A DNA stretch of 64,000 nucleotides from ENR-C587 sp942493235 (GTDB lineage: Bacteria; Bacteroidota; Ignavibacteria; Kapaibacteriales; UBA2268), in NCBI GenBank assembly GCA_942493235.1, contig OW818676.1:1364001-1428000 (forward strand), given 5' to 3'. The notes beneath the pieces were generated by a model. The model was not told where the DNA came from, searched no databases, and was given only the letters and a program-made list of their open reading frames with translations. The position numbers and the translations under genes are program-made. Of this stretch, positions 30,508 to 37,972 are shown in pieces. The first letter of the stretch is position 1, and each line of letters starts with the position of its first letter.

Positions 30508-31038
30508 ATGAAATTTATATTTAACAATATATACTTAACATTGTTGAAATTTAATACTTATAGAGAATATTCACAATACAAAGCGAATCAATACAATGTT
30601 GATTTCCTTTTGTTAAATGATAACTATGGCGATTATTTTTATTGTTTTGAAATATACGATTCTCTAACAAACGAAATAAAAAAGATTATTTCATTTAGCA
30701 GTGATTATAAAGATGAAAATTTGTATAGTATGTATTCGAAAACTACAAAAACTTTAATAATACATACAGGAAAGAAGCTTTTTTTTATTGATAAAGAGTT
30801 TAAAATAATATCTTCATATGATATCATTACTCCATTAGTATCATTATATGAAACAATAAACGATAGAATAATTATTTTAGAGGAAGCATCAATAACGATT
30901 GTTGATGAGTCTGGAATAGTTTTAAAAAAGGAATTTTTGGGTATGATAACAAAATACTGGATAAATGATAATAAATTAACGATAGTAACCGAAGATGTGA
31001 AGGAATTTATTGTTGATTTGAAAACTAATGAGTTTTAA
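30508..31038 (+). CDS. Probable immunity protein for cassette 2
   Basis: 176 residues starting 3 bp after the tip gene, tight spacing typical of toxin-immunity pairs. It is predicted soluble and beta-rich, with repeating short strands (KTLIIHTGKKLFFID, RIIILEEASITIVDESG, NKLTIVTEDVKEFIVD) that suggest a small propeller-like or beta-sandwich fold. There is no signal peptide. I recognise no family; the role is inferred from position. Confidence 0.55.
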   Translation: MKFIFNNIYLTLLKFNTYREYSQYKANQYNVDFLLLNDNYGDYFYCFEIYDSLTNEIKKIISFSSDYKDENLYSMYSKTTKTLIIHTGKKLFFIDKEFKIISSYDIITPLVSLYETINDRIIILEEASITIVDESGIVLKKEFLGMITKYWINDNKLTIVTEDVKEFIVDLKTNEF

Positions 31039-31151
31039 CAAACAATAATTTTGAAACTGCCGGCAGGGATCAATATTATGGTTCAAAATAAAAGCTTTGA
31101 TTTTAGTGATATTTGTGTTAGTTTTGAGTGGCATAACTAAGGTAATTAATA
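31039..31151 (+). pseudogene. Possible Hint C-terminal remnant
   Basis: A short stretch after cassette 2 translates as FETAGRDQYYGSK then stop, faintly like the FEVAG..YYVG end of Hint domains. Too short for certainty. The rest of the gap holds nothing else. Confidence 0.3.
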
Positions 31152-31445
31152 ATGAACTATCTTTTTGAATGGGATAATGAAAAAGCTAAGAAAAATCTAA
31201 CTAAACATAATGTTAGATTTGATATTGCTACTTCGATATTTTGTGATCAAGTAGCGATTACAATTTTTGATGATGAACATTCAGACATTGAAGATAGGTG
31301 GATAACAATAGGATTGGCTCAAAATAGTCAACTATTAGTAGTAATTCATACTTATAAATTATGTGATAATGATGCGGTGATTAGAATTATTTCAGCCCGA
31401 AAAGCAACTAAAAAAGAAACTAAAGTGTATAGAGGTGAATTATGA
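31152..31445 (+). CDS. brnT: BrnT family ribonuclease toxin
   Basis: 97 residues of the BrnT (DUF497) family, type II toxins with a RelE-like RNase fold. Matching features: FEWDNEKAKKNLTKHNVRF at the start, DDEHSDIEDRWITIG in the middle, and VIRIISARKATKKE near the end with the usual ISAR.A...E pattern. Toxin before antitoxin, the order seen here, is normal for this family. The start codon of the antitoxin overlaps the stop codon. It lies between orphan RHS tips, where it may stabilise the array. Confidence 0.9.
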   Translation: MNYLFEWDNEKAKKNLTKHNVRFDIATSIFCDQVAITIFDDEHSDIEDRWITIGLAQNSQLLVVIHTYKLCDNDAVIRIISARKATKKETKVYRGEL

Positions 31446-31642
31446 AAAAAGAATACGACTTCTCTAAAGGAGAAAAAGGCAAATTCTATAATCCAGAGGC
31501 AAAATTCAAACTGCCTTTCTATTTAGATGATGATTTGCAGGAGTTTTTTATAGAGTTAGCAAAGAAGAAAAATGAAAATGTAAATATATTATTAAACAAT
31601 ACAATTAAAGCAAATATACAATTATACAAGCTGTTTATGTAA
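31442..31642 (+). CDS. brnA: BrnA family antitoxin
   Basis: 66 residues with a 4-bp ATGA overlap with brnT. The start MKKEYDFSKGEKGKFYNPE and the ribbon-helix-helix-like end (LDDDLQEFFIELAKKKNENVNILLNNTI) fit BrnA, which binds BrnT and represses the operon. It stops 18 bp before the third RHS core junction. Short but typical in length. Confidence 0.85.
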   Translation: MKKEYDFSKGEKGKFYNPEAKFKLPFYLDDDLQEFFIELAKKKNENVNILLNNTIKANIQLYKLFM

Positions 31643-31659
31643 TCGTATCCGTTCTTTGA

Positions 31660-32568
31660 AAATCTAACGAGGGAAATGCCTACTATACTCTATTCCGCGA
31701 GTATGACCCTAACTTGGGCAGGTGGTGGAAGCGAGACCCGATATTCCAGCCTTGGCAAAGCCCCTACTCCGCATTTGATGCTAATCCCGCTATGTTCACC
31801 GATGTGTGGGGATTGAAAGGTGATAATTCAGGAGCATCAATTCCTGATAATGGTACATTGTCATCACCTTTAAGTCCTGGTGAAGATCCATCTCATTCTT
31901 CAGAATGTCCATTTTCCAGCGGTTTTATTGATTCAATGACCAGACCCATTCCCAGAAATGAGCAAATAGCAAAAGATGTTAAAGAATTTGGTAATGCAAA
32001 ACCACCTGTTCGTAAAGAGCCACCATTAACACCTGCGGATAATACTTCTACAAAAGATATTAGTACAAAAACAGCTTATATACCCAAAAGTAAAAAACAG
32101 ATTGCTAAAATTGAATCATCAAAGATTCCGGATAAGTTTGATATTAGCATAGATGAGAATTTTGACCAATATAAAAACAGTATTAATAATGCTGTAACCG
32201 GAACTAGTCTTATTATATATGGAATTGAGGAATCTGCTAAGTATAAAAACATAAAACCTTCTTATTTAATTATTGTAAATAAACATGTTGTTAATGGATT
32301 TTCTGCATATATGGCATTGGAACGTTTAAGATATGCAGAAAAAACAGGTAATATAGAAGCGATTAACAAAGCAAGGGTTAATCTTGTTGTAACCGGATTT
32401 GGTGTTTTTGCAAAAGGTCCAGGTACTCTTTTTTCTGCTTTTTGGTCATTAGGCGGAGAAGGATTGATATATGATTCGTATGATTATTGGGAAGAAATAT
32501 TTTGGGAAATAAATGGTAAATTAGATGACCCTTATTTCCCGATGGAGCTCTATAATATTGGGCAATAA
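31660..32568 (+). CDS. Orphan RHS core with unknown C-terminal tip (cassette 3)
   Basis: The frame opens after TGA 31657 and has no ATG; TTG 31714 is the only early start. The core EGNAYYTLFREYDP...TDVWGLK (31669-31818) nearly matches the main gene, then sequence identity ends at once. The tip has a Pro/Ser-rich linker (about residues 40-115 of the fragment), a lysine-rich patch, and a C-terminal part with hydrophobic, glycine-containing helices (TGSLIIYG-like, VVTGFGVFAKGPGTLFSAFW) and an acidic/aromatic end. Such hydrophobic helices suggest a membrane-acting toxin, in line with the membrane protein that follows. No family recognised. Confidence 0.7.
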   Translation, partial: KSNEGNAYYTLFREYDPNLGRWWKRDPIFQPWQSPYSAFDANPAMFTDVWGLKGDNSGASIPDNGTLSSPLSPGEDPSHSSECPFSSGFIDSMTRPIPRNEQIAKDVKEFGNAKPPVRKEPPLTPADNTSTKDISTKTAYIPKSKKQIAKIESSKIPDKFDISIDENFDQYKNSINNAVTGTSLIIYGIEESAKYKNIKPSYLIIVNKHVVNGFSAYMALERLRYAEKTGNIEAINKARVNLVVTGFGVFAKGPGTLFSAFWSLGGEGLIYDSYDYWEEIFWEINGKLDDPYFPMELYNIGQ

Positions 32569-32600
32569 AACAATAGGATAATAAGTAAAGGAAATGTCTA

Positions 32601-32984
32601 ATGGAAAATAATGAAAATAAACCTAAAATCAGATTAATTGAATATGCTTATTATAGTATTTATTTATTTCTTCTTAAAATAAAAACTTTTGCACCTGAAA
32701 GTTCAGTATCTATACTTTTTTCTGGAGGTCAAGCTTTTGTTATAATTATTATATGTAATATTCTAAATATAAAGGAAATAAATAATTATTATGTCCCTAT
32801 TTCAATTTCTTTATCGTTAATCAACCTTTTTTATTTTGGTAGTAAGGAAAATCTTGATAAAATGATAAAAAGATACGAATATGAAACATTTAAAGAGAGA
32901 CTTATTCATGGCATTATTGTGTTTATAATACTAATAGTTACATATATATTAGGTATTTATTATTATATATATCATGATTTATAA
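32601..32984 (+). CDS. Four-helix membrane protein, probable immunity protein for cassette 3
   Basis: 127 residues beginning 32 bp after the tip gene, with AAAGGA upstream of the ATG. Four hydrophobic segments are evident (about residues 17-28, 45-60, 66-80 and 103-122). General form and scattered residues (IEYAYYSIY, then APESSVSILFSGG) resemble the protein at 28932, suggesting one family of membrane immunity proteins. The function is inferred from its place after a toxin tip. Confidence 0.6.
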   Translation: MENNENKPKIRLIEYAYYSIYLFLLKIKTFAPESSVSILFSGGQAFVIIIICNILNIKEINNYYVPISISLSLINLFYFGSKENLDKMIKRYEYETFKERLIHGIIVFIILIVTYILGIYYYIYHDL

Positions 32985-33039
32985 TGTAGCACATAAAATT
33001 TAGTATTTTAGGAGTAATGAACTTGCAGAAGTTCCAAAT

Positions 33040-33273
33040 ATTTCTGTAATAAATATTCAAGAATTTGTTAAATTGTATTTTGCTGATGATACAGTAAATG
33101 TACTTTGGAGCATCCGTTCTTTGTAAATAATAATTGGGTAGCGGCTCGGGAGCTAAAGCAGGGAGATTCTCTCTATACTTATTCAGGTGCTTAATATGTA
33201 GTTGATAGCATATTTACTTTCAAAACCGATACGGCTACGCCAGTATATAATTTTGAGGTACTGGCGGGCTCTT
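33040..33273 (+). pseudogene. Decayed Hint (intein-like) pretoxin domain, copy 2
   Basis: A close DNA copy of 28645-28806 lies at 33058-33218. It has lost one base in GTAAATGTACTTTGG (copy 1 GTAACTTGCACTTTGG) and has a TAA in place of a lysine codon after TYSGA. It extends further than copy 1 into TPVYNFEVLAGS, the late Hint segment, then stops. A dead remnant with no toxin left behind it. Confidence 0.75.
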
Positions 33274-33614
33274 GATTTATCAAGATTCGAGCATTCTTCA
33301 GACCAAAAGCTTTATTAGTCCCATTTTTTACTAAACACCTGCGATGCCTCCGTCAACAAGTAAGATGTTGTAATAAAATTTTAAAAAAAAGAATTTACCG
33401 CTTATTTTATAAACTATGCAGAAATTTAAAAATATGAAAATTCCTTGGATTGGCGGTAATTATTTAATTATCGATGTTGCGACTTATTCCTGATTCTCAT
33501 CTAGTTTTTATTTCCGTAAAAATGGTACTTAAACAAAAATATTTCGCTGTTCAACAAATATTTCTTGATTATTTGCAATAACAATCATATATTACAATTT
33601 TATATATTTAATAA
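33274..33614. other. Gene-free stretch before ptsI
   Basis: 340 bp with no gene. It contains TTCCTTGGATTGGC near 33442 and TATTTCCGTAAAAATGG near 33510, both of which have relatives in the gap 3137-3235. Confidence 0.4.
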
Positions 33615-33623
33615 TTGAAAAAG

Positions 33624-35363
33624 ATGGTAAATAGCATAAGTTCCGAAGAAAAGAAATCAGAGCAACAATCAAGAATATTAAAAGGTATCCCTTCTTCAGC
33701 CGGTATGGCAATGGGGAAAGCTGTAATTATTCAGCACGAAACCATTATTATTCCGACTAAGCAATTAAATAAAGAGGAAATACCTCAAGAAATCGAAAGG
33801 TTTAATGCTGCCGTCGATGAAGTTATTAAAGAATATGAATTGGTAATTTCTAAGGTTGACCAAACTCAGCAGAACGTAATTGCGGTGTTAGAAACAAATG
33901 TATTAGTGCTTAACGATACATTTCTAACTGACAGCATAAAAGAGAAAATCAAATTGGGACTCTCTGCAGAGTCTGCCGTAATCAGTATATTCGATGCACA
34001 GATGCAGACATTCCTATCCGCCAAAGATGCTATTATCCGAGATAGAGCTCACGAGATTGATAATATAAAAGAGAGATTAATCGCGGCACTTCGATATACT
34101 TGTATTTTTTATTCTGTAGAAAAAGGCTCTATCGTAGTTGCAAAGTCAGTAACTCCAACCGACTTAGTTAATTTTAAAGAAGCCGGCGTTGCGGGTATAA
34201 TCACAGAAGTTGGTGGTATTACTGCTCATTTTTCAATTTTAGCTCGCTCATTTGAGATTCCGACTGTAATAGGTGTCAATAACGCTACTCAATTTATTAA
34301 GCAAGACACGAATATTATAATTAATGGATATGCAGGCTGGGCTTTGATTAATCCAAATAAAAAGGCAATATCCAATTATGAGTTAAAAAAGGCAATCGAA
34401 GAAGAGCATAGAGCCAGGCTGGGAGACCTTAAAAAATTAGCTTCTGAAACTCAAGACGGTAAAAAAATCACATTGCTCGCCAATATTGATTTCCCTAGAG
34501 ATGTAGAATCAGCAATAATTGTCGGAGCAGAGGGTGTCGGCTTAGTCCGTAGCGAGAGTTTAATTATGTCGCTAAGCCATTTCCCCACCGAAGACGAACA
34601 GTTCGACTGGTATTCGCAAATGGCAGACAGGGCATATCCTAATCCGGTTACCATCCGTGCTTTTGATGTAGGTAGTGATAAATATGCCGAAGGTATGCCA
34701 AGGCATGAGGCAAATCCTGCATTGGGTTTCCGTGGAATTAGGTTCTTACTCCAGAGACTTGATATATACAAAATTCAAATAAGAGCAATTCTCAGAGCTT
34801 CAAAAAATAAAAATATTAAACTGATGTTGCCTATGATTACTAATGTCAGCGAATTAACAGATTCTATCAAAATTGTTGATGAATGCAAAGCCGAGCTACG
34901 AGCCGCTAATATTGATTTCGATAAAAGATTGCCCATTGGAGTAATGATAGAAACGCCTGCCGCCGCTATGATGGCTGACAAATTAGCGAATTATGCTAAA
35001 TTTTTCAGCATAGGCTCTAATGACTTAACTCAATATACGGTAGCTGCCGACAGAACAAACGAATTAGTTCTTGAGAATTTCGATTCGTTTAATCCGGCTG
35101 TATTGAGATTGATAAAAATTACCGCAGACGCAGCAAAACTAAAAGGAATTCCCGTAAGCGTATGTGGCGAAATTGCAGGACATTCGGCAGCAACGTCCAT
35201 ATTAATCGGGATGGGAATTCACGAACTTAGTGTTTCACCATCTATACTATTGGAATTAAAAAATAGAGTAAGAGATGCGAACTCTGCTCAAGCCGAAGAA
35301 ATTAGTAAAAAGGCATTAGACTGTGAAACTTCAAGCCAAATACACGAGATGATGGCTAAATAA
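33624..35363 (+). CDS. ptsI: Phosphoenolpyruvate-protein phosphotransferase (PTS enzyme I)
   Basis: First enzyme of the phosphotransferase system; it takes phosphate from PEP onto a histidine and passes it to HPr. 579 residues, the normal length. ATG 33624 is preferred over TTG 33615. Features in order: N-terminal GIPSSAGMAMGKA, the active-site loop GGITAHFSILARS with His at residue 202, the PEP-binding barrel beginning LLANIDFPRDV, VGLVRSE, VMIETPAAA, SIGSNDLTQY, and VCGEIAG with the catalytic Cys at 514. No ptsH or sugar-specific EII gene is adjacent, so it may serve a regulatory (EIIA-type) PTS, though the window cannot show this. Confidence 0.95.
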   Translation: MVNSISSEEKKSEQQSRILKGIPSSAGMAMGKAVIIQHETIIIPTKQLNKEEIPQEIERFNAAVDEVIKEYELVISKVDQTQQNVIAVLETNVLVLNDTFLTDSIKEKIKLGLSAESAVISIFDAQMQTFLSAKDAIIRDRAHEIDNIKERLIAALRYTCIFYSVEKGSIVVAKSVTPTDLVNFKEAGVAGIITEVGGITAHFSILARSFEIPTVIGVNNATQFIKQDTNIIINGYAGWALINPNKKAISNYELKKAIEEEHRARLGDLKKLASETQDGKKITLLANIDFPRDVESAIIVGAEGVGLVRSESLIMSLSHFPTEDEQFDWYSQMADRAYPNPVTIRAFDVGSDKYAEGMPRHEANPALGFRGIRFLLQRLDIYKIQIRAILRASKNKNIKLMLPMITNVSELTDSIKIVDECKAELRAANIDFDKRLPIGVMIETPAAAMMADKLANYAKFFSIGSNDLTQYTVAADRTNELVLENFDSFNPAVLRLIKITADAAKLKGIPVSVCGEIAGHSAATSILIGMGIHELSVSPSILLELKNRVRDANSAQAEEISKKALDCETSSQIHEMMAK

Positions 35364-35425
35364 TTATAAATAGTAATTATTGAAAAATTCTATTTTAGTA
35401 AGGATTTTTATTATACCATTGAATA

Positions 35426-35659
35426 CTAATAATTAGAAAGATACTTTTTCCGTAGCGGTATTAATAATTCTTCGAGACCATTGATTTTAATTTCATATAT
35501 GGTATGAAGTAACATCCCTAAATTCCCTTCCGGAAAACCTTTGCTATAAAACCATTCCAAATATGAAACCGGCAGATTACATAAGCGGTATCCTTTATAT
35601 TTGCCGAATGGCATTTCTGTAGTTACTAAGTCTATTAATATTTTCGAATTTGCTTGCAT
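35426..35659 (-). CDS. DUF3820 family protein
   Basis: 77 residues with the family pattern MPFGKYKGYRLCNLP, YLEWFYSKGFPEGNLG and an end built around EIKINGLEELL. DUF3820 proteins are small and cytoplasmic; some are described as putative quorum-regulated factors, but no biochemical function is established. It stands alone on the minus strand, convergent with ptsI. Confidence 0.85.
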   Translation of the reverse strand: MQANSKILIDLVTTEMPFGKYKGYRLCNLPVSYLEWFYSKGFPEGNLGMLLHTIYEIKINGLEELLIPLRKKYLSNY

Positions 35660-36133
35660 TCAATTTCTTCTAATAATCAGTTTTTATTGCTTCAAATTAT
35701 TTAAACGAGTTAGCAAAATTAAGCAAATATTATTAAAAAGAAAAAGCATTTTATTGAAATATTTACCACCCTTGCATTACTTAATATTTAGTTTTATCTG
35801 GATTCTTCACTTCGTTCCTAATGACAAGGGTATTCAAAAACAAAATATATTTCCTATTCTTTATCCCCTTTCCTCTTCTCCCTTTTCCCAAGCCCCAATC
35901 CTCTATCCCCGAACCCCGAACCCCGAACCCCAGTTATTAGAGCATAATAGCAAAAATATATCAAATGATAACTATCTTTTTAAGTAATTATATATCATAG
36001 AGATAATAATATTATTTAAACAAAGGGTAGAGAATTCAAAAAAATTATAAAATATTTTAAAACTAAGTACAATAATAAAAAATACTATACGTTATAACAT
36101 TATATGTTGTAACATATAATAGAAAGTATAAAT
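35660..36133. other. Gene-free stretch with C-rich tandem repeat
   Basis: Holds a fragment like the end of the MITE-type element (TCTGGATTCTTCACTTCGTT near 35799) and a tandem CCCCGAA heptamer (three full copies plus CCCC, 35907-35931). The final 60 bp carry the MarR operator. Confidence 0.6.
36100..36119. promoter_or_regulatory. Palindromic operator, probably for the MarR repressor
   Basis: Perfect inverted repeat TTATATGTT-GT-AACATATAA, 14 bp before the marR-like start. Partly overlapping GTTATAAC/GTTGTAAC sequences at 36091-36112 may be a second half-site. MarR proteins usually bind such 16-20 bp palindromes over their own promoter. Confidence 0.65.
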
Positions 36134-36586
36134 ATGATAATAGAGTTAGAGATTCATCAGAAAAAATTTAGAAATGAATATCATAAATTATTAGTCAATT
36201 TGATATTCACTCATAATAAAATTACGGATTTGAATGTTGCTATATTAAAAGAATTCGACATTACTCAGCAGCAATATAATTTATTGAGAATACTTAGAGG
36301 GCAGTTTCCGAACTCGGCAACTATTGGAATGCTAAAAGAGAGAATGCTCGACAAAATGTCTGACGCTTCCAGATTAGTCGAAAAATTAAGAGTAAAGGGT
36401 TTAGCAAAGCGAAGCCAATCTAAAAAGGATAGACGAGAGGTAAATGTGCTTATTACCGAAAAGGGAATAGAGCTATTGGCAGCCCTTGCTCCGGCAATTA
36501 ATCAATTCGAGGATTCATTCAAGGAACAATTGAATGAAGAAGAGGCAAAACAATTAAATTTTTTATTAGACAAATTGAGAGGATAA
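36134..36586 (+). CDS. MarR family transcriptional regulator
   Basis: 150 residues with the winged-helix pattern of MarR: ITQQQYNLLRILRG, then a recognition region SDASRLVEKLRVKGLAKR and the wing KKDRREVNVLITEKG. It probably represses its own operon, since a perfect palindrome lies just upstream and DoxX and quinone-reductase genes follow. Such operons typically answer quinones, phenolics or electrophiles. The ligand is unknown. Confidence 0.92.
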   Translation: MIIELEIHQKKFRNEYHKLLVNLIFTHNKITDLNVAILKEFDITQQQYNLLRILRGQFPNSATIGMLKERMLDKMSDASRLVEKLRVKGLAKRSQSKKDRREVNVLITEKGIELLAALAPAINQFEDSFKEQLNEEEAKQLNFLLDKLRG

Positions 36587-36590
36587 TATA

Positions 36591-36968
36591 ATGAATAAGA
36601 CAATATTAACAATCGCCAGAATAGCTTTTGCTATACCGTTCGTATTTTTCGGAGTAAATCATTTTATAGTAGGTGCTAATATGAGTGGAGCAGTACCGAG
36701 CTTTATTCCCGGAGGAGTTTTCTGGATATACTTTACAGGGCTGTCATTAATAGCGGCAGCTGTCAGCTTAGTAATTAATATAAAAGCAAAACTTGCAATG
36801 AGATTACTTGCCCTTATGCTTTTAATATTTATGTTGACTATCCATTTGCCGGGCGTATTTACTCCCGAAACAGCAATGCAGTCAACAATGGGATTCTTAA
36901 AAGATATGGCATTAGCCGCCTCTGCTTTATTATTTGCAGAAGTAGCAGACAGCAAAAGTAAATCGTAA
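36591..36968 (+). CDS. DoxX-like membrane protein
   Basis: 125 residues with four hydrophobic helices; the pattern RIAFAIPFVFFGVNHF at the start and the later HLPGVF fit the DoxX family of small membrane proteins linked to redox or quinone stress. Its start lies 4 bp after the marR-like stop, so it is co-translated. The C-terminus is short and polar (ADSKSKS). Confidence 0.82.
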   Translation: MNKTILTIARIAFAIPFVFFGVNHFIVGANMSGAVPSFIPGGVFWIYFTGLSLIAAAVSLVINIKAKLAMRLLALMLLIFMLTIHLPGVFTPETAMQSTMGFLKDMALAASALLFAEVADSKSKS

Positions 36969-37055
36969 CTTTATAAGTATTATAAATAATTCAAATTATA
37001 AAATAAATCTTAAACAATAAAAATAGTATTAATCAAATAATTGTAAGGAAATATA

Positions 37056-37631
37056 ATGAAACATCTAATCATCTATTCGCATTTTAATAAAGACAGCTTT
37101 GCTTCATCAATAAAAGATGTAATACGCGAGCAACTAATTAAATCCGGTCATGAAGTAATTATCCGAGATTTGTACGAATTGGATTTCAATCCGGTACTAA
37201 GCCTAGAAGACAAGCAAATTATGATGGGCGGAGCTATGCCCGAAGATATTAAAAAAGAACAGGATATTTTAAGCTCAGCCGATTATGTTCACTTCGTATT
37301 CCCTATATGGTGGACCGGGCTTCCGGCTATGGTCAAAGGCTATATAGACAGAGTATTTACTTATGGCTGGGCTTACGAGATGCGAGATGGCAATATAGTA
37401 GGACTTCTAAATAAGAAGATGACGATAGTCAATACTCACGGATTTCCAAGTGAATACTATACACAAGTAGGCATGTATGATGCTTTTAAAAATACTATTG
37501 TAAACGGGATATTTAATTTCTCTGGATTTGAAGTAGTCAAGCATCATCTATTCGGTTCAATTCCTTATATTGATGATACAGCAAGAAAAGAAATCTTAAA
37601 AGAGATTGAAGAATTTTATTCTAAGATATAA
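37056..37631 (+). CDS. NAD(P)H-dependent quinone reductase (flavodoxin-like fold)
   Basis: 191 residues of the NQO1/KefF/MdaB-type flavoprotein family, which reduce quinones by two electrons. Landmarks: HLIIYSHFNKDSF (phosphate loop for FMN/FAD), DLYELDFNPVL, FVFPIWWTGLPAMVKGYIDRVF and TYGWAYE. It follows doxX by 87 bp with AAGGAA before the ATG. With the MarR regulator it forms a detoxification operon. Confidence 0.9.
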   Translation: MKHLIIYSHFNKDSFASSIKDVIREQLIKSGHEVIIRDLYELDFNPVLSLEDKQIMMGGAMPEDIKKEQDILSSADYVHFVFPIWWTGLPAMVKGYIDRVFTYGWAYEMRDGNIVGLLNKKMTIVNTHGFPSEYYTQVGMYDAFKNTIVNGIFNFSGFEVVKHHLFGSIPYIDDTARKEILKEIEEFYSKI

Positions 37632-37658
37632 AATTTTAAGAGGCAGTAGAATAAAAAA

Positions 37659-37800
37659 AAGTCTGTTGCAAAACCATATATTTTTCAATTCCCATTTGTT
37701 CAACCCTACGATTAACCGTAGGGTTGATAAGCACTAAGAAATATGAAAATCTTTGATAAATTAACAGTAAATAAATATATTGGACTTTTGCGACAGTCTT
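37659..37800. repeat. Inverted-repeat element with nested hairpin
   Basis: Outer arms AAGTCTGTTGCAAAA (37659-37673) and TTTTGCGACAGTCTT (37786-37800) pair with two mismatches. An inner perfect hairpin CAACCCTACG-ATTAAC-CGTAGGGTTG lies at 37701-37726. Non-coding; it resembles a small non-autonomous insertion. Confidence 0.65.
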
Positions 37801-37829
37801 AGACTGCTATTACGGCAGTCTTTTTTTTT
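37801..37829 (+). terminator. Rho-independent terminator
   Basis: Stem AGACTGC / GCAGTCT, 7-nt loop, then nine T. It ends transcription of the MarR-DoxX-reductase operon before the TonB receptor. Confidence 0.85.
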
Positions 37830-37972
37830 ATAAATTCTGATTTTTTGGTATAAATAATTATCATTTTTTTTATCCCTAATATTGGTTAATTTTGTAATTG
37901 CAATTGTAACGGAAAACGACTTAAATCGTTTATTTATTTTTTACATATTTTTTTACATAATTAAATCAATTT

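Noticed and set aside
35601..35987. Plus-strand frame of 128 codons opposite the DUF3820 gene
   Set aside because: Antisense to a recognisable gene and continuing through the C-rich tandem repeat; no family features.
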